Of a DNA stretch of 64,000 nt, positions 12,801 to 23,764 are shown piece after piece. The DNA is taken from contig OX345638.1 in the NCBI GenBank assembly GCA_947044365.1, positions 10,941,701 to 11,005,700 of the forward strand. The letters run 5' to 3'. The stretch's first letter is position 1, and each line of letters opens with the position of its first letter. The position numbers and the translations under genes are program-made. The stretch comes from Petrosia ficiformis. Its lineage: Eukaryota > Porifera > Demospongiae > Haplosclerida > Petrosiidae. The notes beneath the pieces are model-generated. The model worked only from the letters and a program-made list of their open reading frames with translations. It ran no database searches and was not told the DNA's origin.

Positions 12801-15800
12801 TTGTACTCCTGACATCGATTGTAGCTGCTCTTCATCTGGAGAGTGGTCAGTAGGTAGAGATTCGTGAGGCTTCTTCTTTGGTGTCACTTGCGATGTGAGT
12901 AACGATTTCTCTTTGGATTGTTGTACTCCCGACATTGATTGTAGCTTTTCTTCATCTGGAGAGTGGTCAGTAGGCAGAGAATCACGAGGCTTCTTCTCTG
13001 GTGTCACATGTGTTGTGAGTAACGGTTTCTCTTTGGATTGTTGTACTCTCGACATCGACTGTAGTTTTTCTTCATCTGGAGAGTGGTCAGTAGGCAGAGA
13101 ATCGTAAGGCTTCTTCTTTGGTGTCACTTTTGATGTAAACAATGGTTTCTCTTTCGACTCTTGTACTCCTGACATCGATTGTAGCTGCTCTTCATCTGGA
13201 GAGTGGTCAGTAGGTATAGAATCGTAAGGCTTCTCCTTTGGTGTCACATGTGATGTGAGCAGTGGCTTCTCTTGTAATTCTTGAAGTTCAGTTTCATCAC
13301 TTTGAGTTCGAACACTGTACTTTATGGCCTGAAGGAATTTGATTTTCATGGTCTCGGGATCTGCTGATATCCAAAAGCAGCTTTCATCAGACATGATAAC
13401 CTGGCCTTCATCATCACGTTCCTCTTTACTAACCAAACGTACCTCAGGAGCTTTAGCAACAGGAGTGCTGTGATGTTCAGTTACTGGTTTCTTTCTCAAT
13501 AACAGATTTAACAAGGACGTCTTGCCAACTCCTGATGCGCCAAAGAGTGCAAAGCTTGTCCACTTCACACTGACGAATCCTTTCTTTTGGGCATTCTCCA
13601 GTATTTGTAAAAGCTCTATATAATAAATATAATTATAAGATGATAACTTGTTTGTTGAAATAGAATATTAAATTCAATTTTGTGATTACATTTATCATAA
13701 ACCCAGAAATGTTAGCTGGACATTAACTATGTTAGTAATTGTGAGATTACATTAAATTAAATAGCTGTTAATTATTATAGCTGTTAGTTCACATATAATG
13801 ATTTGGTAATATGAGTGTTTATGTGAAACATCATGATAGATTTGTGGTTAAAGTGTTTGTCTCTCATTGTGGTTGTCCAGGATCAAATCCTGCCATGACA
13901 ATGTTGTTCATATGTCTTAATATCAAAAACATTAACATTAATTAGTGTTGTTTTAGTCTGACAGTAATGACCACTTTTAGTTATAGTTATAATATGAAGA
14001 GATTTGCATACTTTTAGTTTATTTGTAGTTTAATTAACTAAAATAACCAAGGTAATATTAGGCTTACTAAAAGGGTTTTAGTTTTAACCAAAAGTGCCCA
14101 TTACTGTCCAATTTTCGTTTTAGTTATAGTTCTTACAGTATACTTGTAATTTAATTATAGTTTAGTTGACTAAAAGTCAAAACCCTTGCTGAAAGGGGTT
14201 ATAGTTATAGTTAACTAAAACAACACTAACATTAAAATGGATGCTAAAGTGTGAATTATAGCTAAACAGTAAATGCGACTTGTCTGGGTTTACAGAAAAT
14301 GGTAAAACTTCATTTGATGTTGCAGTATTGGATTAAAACTTTGGAAATTGCTTGTTAACTATGTCATTCATATATTATCACCTTGTGGAGTAGGTTCACT
14401 CTTTATTGCTCCCTTTATGTGTGGTGCAATCTAAGAAACAAAAATGTAATTATAATTATATGTCCACTAACATTAAAATACAAACATACCGTATTCTGTA
14501 TGTTGGAATATACAAAATGATTTCTATAATCTCTGAGACTCAATATTTTGCACATCATTAAATCTGCAAGGCAAAGTAGCTGTTCATTTGTTAGGTGATG
14601 AAACGTGGTGAAGTAGTCTTCAGAACAGTAGCAGAAGTATAACTGAAGACTGCCTGGTAGAGCAGTAAGTAGATGGACTGATAATTCGTTACAGTCTAAC
14701 ACATAACAGAGAGAATCACAAAGACAAGAAATATCTGTAAGCCTCATGTCATAGTATTTTTTATCTACTTGTAGAATGAAAATATTGTCACTCTTAGCCT
14801 TAGAATTAAACAACATTCCCACACATTCCTTCAATTTACGCTCATTACAATACTTTTGAAAATGATTAAAGTATTCCATCCACTTTTTCAATAGCTCAGG
14901 ATATAATTTATTCAAATACTCTTTTGAAATAAGAGCTATTGGCTTAAAATTGAACCAAGACACACGTAATATATGCTTGAGATAATTGCTTAGCTGATTC
15001 ACATTTACTATCTCCTGTGGTACAGTAAGCCCTAGCCGATTTTGTAAAAATTGTACTATTTTCTCGATAGCTAGTGATATCCTTCCTTTTCGGGCATACC
15101 AATATCCATTGACTTCACGTTGAAGTTTTTCTATTGTTAAGGAATAGCAGGAGTTAAATCGGTCTATGATGTCCTTAGTTTGTGCTACTAATGTAATATT
15201 GACATCTATAGTAGGGTTTACTAGAGTAGACAATTTCGGGGAATTTCGTTGTACTAAAATTAGCTCTGGGAAGAAATCTTTTCTTTTTCGTAAACAAGGC
15301 CTTCCCTCCATCCAGTCTTCAACAGTGCACCTTCCACATGCACACATTTCATGTAAAAACAACTGTTCCTCTTCTTGTTTGGGATGAGCACCTGCAAAAA
15401 CAAAAAGGTGATAAACTGGACTGTCTGATCCACCCTATTGCCAAGTAAACTATAAGTTTGTTTCTCAGATGAACTCTACACACTGCAAAAACAAAATAGT
15501 TAAAATAACTAATTTAATGGTTAGTACAGTTGCAAGGATTTAACAATTAGTTTGTTGCTCATGATAAATACATATAATACCATAGATACTTTGTACTAAT
15601 TATAATCAATAACAATTGAAGCTATACAATTTTAAGGTGCTGTCTACTCGTATTTCATGTCAAAGATTTAGTATAATTTATACTAAAGTACATGTAATTG
15701 TATCTGGGCATGAAAAGGTTTGTAAACCTGTAAACACAAAATTTAATTTATATCTTTCAATACATGGTACATACTATGTCGTAGTAACATACATGCATGA

Positions 15801-18800
15801 AGCCACAACATCCTCTATGACAACTGACAATCTAAATTTAAACTCATGCTATTCCTTGCAACTGTACTAACCAATAAAATGGTTATTTTAACGATTTAGT
15901 TTTTGCAGTGCATGCTTGCACCAGAGGAAATGCATAGGCATTGCAGATTTTCAGTGAAGGGCAAAATAGCTGATTTTATACCTTAACAAAGAACCAAAAC
16001 TGCATATAACCCAGCAACATTGTACATATTGTTTTTCTTGTGAATGCATGAATACTATTATGCTCATCAGTATAAATTGCACATGAATATGCATCTAATG
16101 AATATTTCCACATGTACACAAGAAGGAAGACATAAGAAGAGCTACATACAAATGAATTCATCTAATATCTGGTTACAGAAATTGTTACAGTGATTAAGAA
16201 CTGAATGGATGATATGCATTGTTCAAAATCTGCTTATTCTTAAAACAAACTGCAGTTATACCACTATAATGAATAGAACAGGTGTCAGTATATTGACAGC
16301 CTAAAGACGAGACTATGTATCCTCTCTGTCATCAGAAGCTCCTGTGCTATACTGATAGAACAATGGCTAACCCTATACATGTCGAGGATTAATTAGTAAT
16401 GAAGTTGCGACAATACAAACGAGGATGTTTAGACAATAAACTCAAACAAGTATGCCTTTAATTGTATTGTTAGTGATTTTTCTGATGTTTGGTTTCTTTT
16501 CCTTTCTCCCTAATTGATTAAAAATTCTTTGATAACTTTTGCAATATCTTTGACGCCTACATGTCGCTATATAGTAGCTCCGTCAGTTCTCTGTGCTTTG
16601 TTTAGATATACATGTTATTTACATTACATGGACCAGACCCGGACTAACATAACTCTCTTCACTATGTATACAGTGAAAGTGACACTAAATATATAATATG
16701 ACACAACACAGATAAACCCTTGTTGAAAGCAATCATAGGAATAGCTTGAAAGTTGCATATTATAAGAGTACATAGGAGTTTTCCAATTCATCTGCAATAT
16801 TTCTCACCTTGTTCATCCCTAGAGGTATTGGTTTCAGATAACATGTCTTTCGCATACTCTTCCTGGTTCAACTGTATAAGAAAATTTAATTCAAGGAATG
16901 ACAAACAGAAATTAACTTAACACACTATCATAAATATGCACACCATTTCATTCATGGAGAATTCATGTAAGGGTATACTTTGCAGGAAGAGTAACCAGAT
17001 TTTGGTAAGTCATTACTTGGTTTACATGTCCAATACTTGATGCTAGCAAAAAAAAACCACTTTAAAATAACTTTTCCAAATTGGGTTTTTATTGGCTAGA
17101 AGGAAGGGGAATCATGATGATGTGAAATATCTATTTGAAAGCTTGGACAATCATCGTCATGTGTGATACGTGCAATAAAATTTAGTGATTAGCTCAATTG
17201 ACATGCTAAACAAAAATACATTGCTTTTATTGAGAAAGCGAAAGAAAATAAACTTGCGCATATATATATATATTACATACAGACCATGCCATTTGACACA
17301 ATTAATATTCATGAGAGGCATGTTAACTATATCTCATTTACTGTTAATTATTATGTCAGGGTGCTTCTCCTGGCCCTGACATAATGCCTTCGCGGTGAAA
17401 ATTTGATACAGTCCACATCCTATCTACATATTACAGGCACATTTCTTCCAGACAATAATTACATTATATACATTTACTTAAAACATTACCTGTTTGGGTA
17501 TTACATTGGGTGGAGGAGAAAGGGAATCATCACCTTGATGAGGTATATCTATGAGAAATAAAACATCTTCATCATCAATTGCATAATATTAAATGTAGTA
17601 TGTTCTAAGCATAAAGTGTAGTATGGTCATTGAAAGAACTATTATATAATCAAGTATATATATATATATATATTATATAATTATATATATTTTCTTGTGT
17701 CCACTTGCGCGAGTATGCGTTGTATACGTAGTTAAGGAAGTTGCGTCATTCCCGGGGGCTCGGTCAATTAATGGGTGTGGCGCGTAAAAGAACGCGCGCT
17801 CGAACTCTACACGACCAGCAAGAAGAAAGCTGCCTGTAGCTAAGTAGCTTATACGTAGAAACTGGAACTAGTAGCTAGCTATTCTGCCTGAAATAAATTC
17901 CTAAAGTTCTACAAGGTCCTTTGAAAGGTCAGGAGAGTAGATAATCAAAATAATAACTATAATAAGCTGATGTGTTTTAGGCATGATAAAGTCAGCCATG
18001 ATTACTGAATGCTGGACACCACAAAGCAGTCATAGGGATACTTTTTCTTCACTTAAATTTGTAAAGCAATCATAGGGATGTTTTTTTTCTCTATATACAC
18101 ATGTTACAATGATAGTTCAGAACCTTCCTAAGCATATTTCCAGGCTCTTGTAATAAACACTAAAGATATAGTCTGAAGATGAGATCAGTTACTTTCCTGG
18201 TAATTTTTAAACTCAGATTGACTCAGTTGTGACTTATATTATACAGGGTGGCTAGAAAGCAGATTAGGCTTGGGGTAAAATTTAAATTGTGACCCTATAT
18301 AAATAGGGCATGAAGCATAGCACATAATTTTCACCTACTATAATTATTGTTTATGAGGGGCGTAGTTAATTAATATGTGTGAATACACGCACATATTAAT
18401 GAATATTTCTACAAAATTCTGGGTTTATACAAACCAAATGAAGTTACAAATGTTCAATTGTCAGGTTAAAATAATCATTAAAAATAACATATCCTATGGC
18501 CCACTAAACTGCTTTAGTTAGCAAGTGAAGGTGAAGGCTCTTGTCCACCCCTCTCAGTGTGCCTGATATTATATCTATACATACCAAGTCTTCTTTTCCG
18601 AAAGGATCTCTCATCATTGTCTGTTATGCTCTGCCTCATCTGCATAAAGAGAAGAGATGACTATATAGTGACAAGTAATGCAGGAGATGTGAAGAATCTA
18701 TATAGATATCCCTTGTCTATGTTTGATATCTATATAATTATTCTTGTGAAACACACATGTTTATACGTAGTTAAGGAAATTGAGTAATTCCGGGGGAAGG

Positions 18801-21800
18801 TGGGTTGGTGAAGTAATGGGCACGGCACGTAAACAAATGTGTTTGAGCTATATCAAGAGCAATAAGACAAAATCGCCTTAAAGGAAATTGTATTTACTAT
18901 GATAATACATTTGTAAACCTTAAACAAGAACTGTTGAAAGTAAGATGAAGAAAAATTGAAAAACAAGTAACTATAATATGCTATAGGCTGGCATAGCCAC
19001 ACCCTTTGCTTGGAGGAGGAAGGGTCTGAGACATACATATTCCAATTAGTGGTGCTGTCCACACTTGGAAACAATACATTCATTTCGTATTTGTGTTATA
19101 ATCATAGTGATATTCATAACAATGATAATTATATTCACAATACAAGAATGCAGTAATTAACTGCCACATCTATAATGATGTGCAACAGAATAGGTTTAGT
19201 ATATGTATGTCCCCAGACCCTTCCTCCTCTAAGTAAAGAGTGTGGCTATGCCAGACTAAATATACAGTTGAGTTTCAGACATGAGAAAGTCACCCTAAGA
19301 CAATCTCAGGAATGCAATCTATTGTAAGTGGCTTCTTGTTTTATGAAGTCATTTATAGTATTGCTATTAGTTTTAGCGCTGGGCAATAATATCATGGTAA
19401 TATATATGTAGTGGTAGTAGATCTTTGCTTGTCAAGGAATATACACATTGGTAATTTCAACATGTGTAATTGTGCATGTCCATAGCAGCAAATCGAAAAT
19501 ATCAATATATTGCTAACTACCATAAATATTAAGAGTGGATTTAAGGGGGGTGGAGTTGGCACAGTTCCCCCCTAAATTGCACACTCTATTTATACCACAA
19601 TATATATAGTGTGAAATATTGGCTTTAAAAGACAGGCATCAATCCTGGAATTGCTAATATCAAATCCTAAATCTACCCTATAACAATATGTTCCTAATAT
19701 TGATATATTGTCCACCATTATTAGCACAATGTCATTACTAATAAAACAATACCTGTTTGGGTGGTTCATTGGGTGAAAGAACAAGGGAATCATCAACTTG
19801 TGACATATCTATGAGGAACAAAATGTTTTTCATTATTAATTGTTATTATGAGTTTATTTAAGAGTATTCTTCTGCTTTCTATCATTATAGGCTCCATTGA
19901 TGCAATAAATTCTACATATATAAACAAACTTTAGAGTAGAGTTGTACTGCACACCAGTAGTATTTGGTGCTACAACTTATAGTTTTAGTTCAGTTAACTA
20001 AAGATATATACTAAAACTAAAATTATGGTGCTGAAACTCGAGATACTCTAAACTAAACTGTATTATGATAATTCATGTTGAAATTCAATAGTATGTAACA
20101 GTTTTATGAATTTTGAACAAATCATCACCATAGTAACATGATTACAATATGAATATCCTCTGCAAATATGTAATGAATATTATTCTATATATGACGACAC
20201 AAGAAGTGGAACTACAATGAAATCCACCAAATATTGAGTAGAATCAAGTTCTGTTCTATATACCACAGGTAGGAAATCTTTCATACTATACTTCAAGGTT
20301 AATATGATTATTCTTTGAACTACAATTATACAAATGATGTATATCCCCATCAATTTCAGTGTTATATGTTATTTTCATATCAGAAATCTAATTCTCGAAT
20401 TCTCAGCTTTTCAATATTCTTTCATAATCATTCAGGATGATAGTAGTTAATTTCTCTGTCAACCAGCTAGTCTTGAGCATGCATATGTTTAAATGCCACA
20501 CCATTATTTGATCACGTATACAATTTACAATTAACCATTGTTTACTGCATCAAATGTTATCATAAGAATGGTCCTTTGGGCTGGGCCTGCATAAAACAAT
20601 ACAGCACTTGTCTTACCGTCATACTTAAACCCCTTTCTTAGTGTTCTATAATTATGCACTTATGGCTACACTGTAAAATGTAATACGTTATTTTAACCTT
20701 CAGTTGGTTACAGGAGTTTGAATGCAATTATATTTCCTCCATTGCTGATTTATTTTTACTCTAAGGTAATTAAGTCATGGACAGTTGATTTGATATTCAT
20801 TTATACTGACTAATATAAAGTACATGTCATAATAAAGAATGATCAGTACAATGCTATATAAATCACATAGTAATTATATACAAGGAATGTTATTTGTTAT
20901 TATAAGTACAAATTCATACTATTTACACTGAAATGACATCTTTTGTTTTCATAATACACCAAAGGTTACACTAATAATACCAATCATTAATTTACTATAC
21001 ATTGTAATGACATAACAGACATGTACAGACATATGTCAAATGTAATTATAGTACTTGTAAATAAAAAAAAACAGGAAAAACAAATCAGCATTGGGGAAAT
21101 TGGATTGCATTGAAACTCCTGTAACCAATTGTGAAGATTAAAATAACACTTATTACTTTGAATTCCATGCCAACAAGGTTAAATTTCTTGTGAGAACAAG
21201 GACATTAATACTATCATTCGAACCTTGTCCTTACACAATACATAAAGGTAGATGAAACTGTAATTGAATCCACTCAATGGAATTAGTCTCGCATAGCCAG
21301 ACCCATCCCACTGCAAGCAAGGGGATAGGTCTGGTAAAAGTGTATACATCAACTTGTGCCATGCATCCAAAATAGAGCACGCCAATCAGAAACAGAAACG
21401 TCACTGAGGTTACTCCCACAAGCTAAACAAAATTGGTTATCCATACTTATAGCAGCCATACTGACTGTACTGGTGGGTATAAAATATGTGGTTAACCACA
21501 ATGTATTTGATTGCGGGAGAGATACAACAGCCTATTTGGCTTCATTGCACTATACGCTTTTACCAGACCTTTCCCCTCGCTTGCAGTGGGATGGGTCTGG
21601 CTACGCGAGACTATCAATGAAGTATGGAAAAATTTTATGTTAAAAATTTTGTAGCCTTTAATTTTTCTTTGACTGTAATATTATAATATTAGCTGGATGT
21701 ATGATATTGATATTTCATCATTATTACTAACAATTAAATTTTATTGTTGAGCTTAAAGTTATACATACAATCTTCTCTACAAACTGAGTATACATCAGTC

Positions 21801-22206
21801 ACAACTTGTCATAGTATATAATTCAAATTTTGAGACACTAGTTATATACTCTGCTACAAGTTAGCTAAACAACCAAGACAACAACGGCCAACCCTAACTA
21901 TCTCATATTTATATTATATCTATACATACCATGAGTTTGGAAAGATCTCTCATATTCGTCTGCTATATACATCTCACCAACAGACTTTGTCCTGAGGGCA
22001 TATAGTAGTTGTCTTCTGCTCGGTTTAGAACTGGTACGCAACCACAGACCGAACATGGCTCTTCTGCAGTCATCAACATCTCTACCGCTCTGTTTTGCAA
22101 TTTCCTCCAGGGCGTTATCTTCAAGGCCTAACTGGATGCCTAAGTTATACCACTTAGGAGTTCTAACTGATTCTTGGAGTTCAGCGAGTTTCGGGCGATC
22201 GTCCAT
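6678..22206 (-). CDS. Gene A: Death / unnamed / Roc-COR / ankyrin protein
   Basis: Minus-strand exons, 5' to 3': 21930-22206, 19753-19808, 18585-18639, 17490-17548, 16808-16871, 14490-15391, 14382-14430, 10082-13615, 9759-9823, 8442-8488, 8290-8385, 7604-7702, 7286-7384, 6678-6770. All junctions are GT-AG. Phases agree everywhere except between 9759 (ends phase 0) and 8488 (needs phase 1), so one small exon is probably unrecognised there. Product order: Death domain, short Ser/Pro linkers, unnamed domain with a CxC..C motif, Roc-like GTPase, COR-like region, His/Cys cluster, ankyrin repeats. It is expected to be a cytosolic signalling scaffold; no signal peptide or membrane segment is seen. 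Gene B (45439-56266) is its paralogue. Domain calls are firm; the joining of all exons into one transcript is inferred from phase and order. Confidence 0.78.
10082..13615 (-). CDS. Gene A main exon: Roc-like GTPase and COR-like region
   Basis: About 1178 residues in one exon. The P-loop GASGVGKTS lies about 15 residues after the exon start, the switch-II-type motif DLGGQ near 11553-11567, and a G4-like IGTCYDEYE near 11290. Between P-loop and DLGGQ sits a 40-residue tandem repeat of about 13.5 copies. After the GTPase come ARWFFFQVELK, then LDECVEIGKSVG, then LHFPGILSHVVFLDPQVLFD, a pattern typical of COR modules. The C-terminal end is a Cys/His cluster (FRCKIEGC, HLCHLIREH, CCDV, HLSWFHE). 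Roc-COR proteins hydrolyse GTP and dimerise through COR; activity here is inferred. Confidence 0.82.
11640..13260 (-). repeat. 120-bp in-frame coding minisatellite
   Basis: About 13.5 units of 40 residues, core SLPTDHSPDEE followed by LQSMSGVQ and SKEKPLLT. Variants fall into three types (ESKEKPLFTSK, QQSKEKPLLTTH, QQSKEKSLLTSQ) that recur in order at the N-terminal side, giving a 360-bp higher-order period. One unit near 11.85 kb is three residues short. The repeat is Lys/Glu/Ser/Pro-rich and probably disordered. Gene B has about 6.5 diverged copies at the same place. Confidence 0.93.
13831..13900 (+). other. tRNA-derived (Glu-like) element, degenerate
   Basis: Contains an A-box-like tttgtggttaaagtg and a T-arm ccagg-atcaaat-cctgc with one broken pair. 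It aligns loosely with tRNA-Glu (ctctcat at the anticodon position). The gene B intron carries a better copy at 53043-53112. It lies in the intron before the Roc exon. It is more likely a SINE or tRNA remnant than a working tRNA gene. Confidence 0.4.
13943..14228. mobile_element. hAT-type MITE
   Basis: Tips tagtgttgttttagt and the inverse actaaaacaacacta. Flanked by acattaat (13935-13942) and acattaaa (14229-14236), an 8-bp target duplication with one change. The matching gene B intron lacks the insert, which confirms the boundaries. Confidence 0.8.
14490..15391 (-). CDS. Gene A middle exon: unnamed domain with Cys motif
   Basis: About 300 residues in one exon, phase 1 in and phase 0 out. 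It opens with MCACGRCTVEDWMEGRPC, a compact CxC..C...W..G..C motif. Central VSWFNFKPIALISKEYL and LLKKWMEYFNHFQKYCNERK are followed by a region of alternating beta-like segments (IFILQVDKKYYDM, LPGSLQLYFCY). The same architecture, at roughly half identity by eye, is in gene B at 53729-54606. I recall the layout from uncharacterised sponge and cnidarian proteins next to Death or NTPase domains, but know no accepted name. Function unknown. Confidence 0.7.
15481..15910. mobile_element. MITE with about 60-bp TIRs
   Basis: Begins cactgcaaaaacaaaatagt and ends with the inverse gtttttgcagtg. Similarity between ends extends over ggttagtacagttgcaagga. It lies in the gene A intron between exons 16808-16871 and 14490-15391. 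No transposase. Confidence 0.78.
16808..19808 (-). CDS. Gene A linker exons (duplicated pair)
   Basis: Four tiny exons, 19753-19808, 18585-18639, 17490-17548 and 16808-16871, alternate in phase 1-0, 0-1, 1-0, 0-1. The first and third are clearly related: both end in a Pro-rich stretch then PKQ (DDSLVLSPNEPPKQ versus DDSLSPPPNVIPKQ). An exon pair therefore looks tandemly duplicated. They are low-complexity linkers rich in Ser, Asp, Glu and Pro with no domain recognised. Confidence 0.65.
17697..18100. mobile_element. Uninterrupted copy of the dispersed repeat seen at 4178-6293
   Basis: Matches 4230-4441 and then 6137-6293 without the Merlin insert (cgagtatgcgttgtatacgt, cattcccgggggctcggtca, gaatgctggacaccacaaag). 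It serves as the empty site for the Merlin insertion. A more diverged partial copy sits at 18750-18850 (tatacgtagttaaggaaatt). It lies in a gene A intron. Confidence 0.8.
18984..19258. mobile_element. MITE, inverted ends taggctggcatagccac
   Basis: Left taggctggcatagccacacc and right inverse gtgtggctatgccagacta, continuing through ccttcctcctc. About 275 bp, non-coding, in a gene A intron. The tip style resembles the element at 21284-21613. Confidence 0.75.
20669..21165. mobile_element. MITE with about 60-bp TIRs, AT-rich interior
   Basis: ttattttaaccttcagttgg ... ttggttacaggagtttgaat at the left is mirrored by attgaaactcctgtaaccaa ... ttaaaataacactta at the right. The left tip cactgtaaaatg resembles the element at 15481. 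In a gene A intron. Confidence 0.72.
21284..21613. mobile_element. MITE, tips tagtctcgcatagccagac
   Basis: Ends tagtctcgcatagccagacc and the inverse ggtctggctacgcgagacta; the match continues through catccca, cttgc and ggtaaaagtgtata. Flanked by tcaatggaat and tcaatgaagt, a possible 9-10 bp imperfect target duplication of Mutator-like length. In the first intron of gene A. Confidence 0.72.
21930..22206 (-). CDS. Gene A exon 1: Death domain
   Basis: Starts at ATG 22206 (MDDRPKLAELQ) and ends in phase 1 before gtatgt. The core pattern is PKWYNLGIQLGL, then LEEIAKQSGRDVDDCRRAMF, then W followed by PSRRQLLYALRT, the six-helix Death-fold signature seen in UNC5/ankyrin-type adaptors. Death domains mediate homotypic protein interactions. 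This exon is much less like its gene B counterpart than the other exons are. Confidence 0.85.
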
Positions 22207-22264
22207 GTTTGAAAGAGACGTAATAGGCTTCAATTAATTAATGGTTCTTGGTTGATTAACTAAC

Positions 22265-22292
22265 AGTAACTCTTTTAAAATTCTAATTATAT

Positions 22293-22328
<36 letters not shown>

Positions 22329-22330
22329 GC
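22265..22330. repeat. (AT)n microsatellite upstream of gene A
   Basis: Short AT run between the gene A start and the PCID2 fragment. Confidence 0.8.
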
Positions 22331-22726
22331 ACATGGACAATATGTATGCATGACAGGAACATCAACACTAAATGATATTTCATGTACACGTTAACAATAC
22401 AAAATTAATAATACATTGGTATAATATTCCATAGATTGTAGAAAATAGTTCTCCGAGATCTTCAGACCTCTTCGAGTCTTTCATGTACAAAATTGACTGT
22501 AATCTTCTATTTACTTTTGTGTCACAACTTCCAGTAGATATATCACAGAAGATATTATTGATTAGATGTAATATAATACGTGAAAAAATGTTTATTAATA
22601 ATGTAAATTACAAATGATTTTATTTTTGTACAGAAGATAATGATGGAAATACTAATTGTTTACTAACTACTAGTTTCTGATGTTGATGAGAGATATATCC
22701 CTTTATATAACCCTTAAGAGAAGAGA

Positions 22727-22759
22727 AAGAGAAGGGAGGGAGAGAAGAGAGAGAGAGAA

Positions 22760-22824
<65 letters not shown>

Positions 22825-22830
22825 GAGTGG
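22727..22830. repeat. (GA)n microsatellite
   Basis: Purine run agagagag with gaaag interruptions, inside the last intron of the PCID2 fragment. The second copy (57265-57360) is shorter and GGGA-rich. Confidence 0.9.
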
Positions 22831-23084
22831 TAGGGAGGAGGGGATGGAAGGAAGGGAGGCATGAAGTCATGAACAGAAAATGACAGACGAGGGAGAAGAG
22901 GGGGAAGAAGGCAAAGGACATTTGATAAGAGGAGGTGTAATTATCAGTCATAACGACGTCATACTTTATCAATGAGGTTAGCTGTTATACACTCAACTTC
23001 ATCAGAATCAATATCTTCTTCCTAAAACAGACGAACAGAAAACGTACATATAATAATTATTGATAAATACAGTATTTTTAACCA

Positions 23085-23465
23085 ATCCTAAGCTCTCAAG
23101 GCTATAGGTATCCCAGTAGTTCTAATCCTAGTTCTCAAGGCTAGGTATCCAGTGGTTCTAATCCTAGTTCTCAAGGCTAGGTACCCAGTAGTTCTAATCC
23201 TAGTTCTCAAGGCTAGGTATCCAGTGGTTCTAATCCTAGTTCTCAAGGCTAGGTACCCAGTGGTTCTAATCCTAGTTCTCAAGGCTAGGTATCCAGTGGT
23301 TCTAATCCTAGTTCTCAAGGCTAGGTACCCAGTGGTTCTAATCCTAGTTCTCAAGGCTAGGTACCCCAGTGGTTCTAATCCTAGTTCTCAAGCTAGGTAC
23401 CCCAGTGGTTCTAATCCTAGTTCTCAAAGCTAGGTACCCCAGTGGTTCTAATCCTAGCTCTCAAT
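23085..23465. repeat. 36-37-bp minisatellite, about 10 units
   Basis: Unit ggttctaatcctagttctca followed by aggctaggtatccagt. Same family and same intron position as the much longer array at 57530-59205. Contiguous units without spacers, so not a CRISPR array. Confidence 0.95.
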
Positions 23466-23764
23466 AAAATGGAACTGCAGACTCACCTGATAAACAGGAA
23501 GGCATCTTCAAATACTTTTAAATCAAGTTGATGTGTTGTACACAGCAACCAACTGAAATAAAATATTATTAAGATAAAAATATCATACATTAATAATCAT
23601 ATAATATAATTCTATAATACAATATAAAATATAATTAGGTACAAGTATCATTCACCAATTTTAACAAAATGCTTACGTACCTTCAATTACTCATCATTCG
23701 ACCATTTTGTACAGCAAGTTAATGAAATTTGTATCCATGAAGAGCTATTAATATGGTTGGTATA

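Larger units (their letters stand above)
22620..23552 (-). pseudogene. PCID2 3' fragment, truncated and frameshifted
   Basis: Three exons equal to the last three of PCID2 at 57168-59346: 23487-23552 (WLLCTTHQLDLKVFEDAF), 22965-23021 ([19 protein letters not shown]) and 22620-22712 ([19 protein letters not shown] to stop). Splice sites are kept, and the acceptor of the last exon is ttaag. The first exon is 66 nt instead of 67: one A is lost in tttaatcag, now tttatcag, which throws the next exon out of frame. No upstream PCID2 exons are found before 25.4 kb. Most simply it is a pseudogene left by the block duplication. Confidence 0.85.

Noticed and set aside
13831..13900. Functional tRNA-Glu gene
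   Set aside because: T stem has a mismatch and the anticodon stem does not pair; kept only as a tRNA-like element.
22680..22883. Arg-Glu-rich ORF
   Set aside because: Product of the (GA)n tract inside the last PCID2-fragment intron.
23088..23433. Repeat-coded ORFs that could be mistaken for a repeat protein or a CRISPR array
   Set aside because: Units are contiguous with no spacers, open on both strands by periodicity, and lie in a PCID2 intron of a eukaryotic genome.
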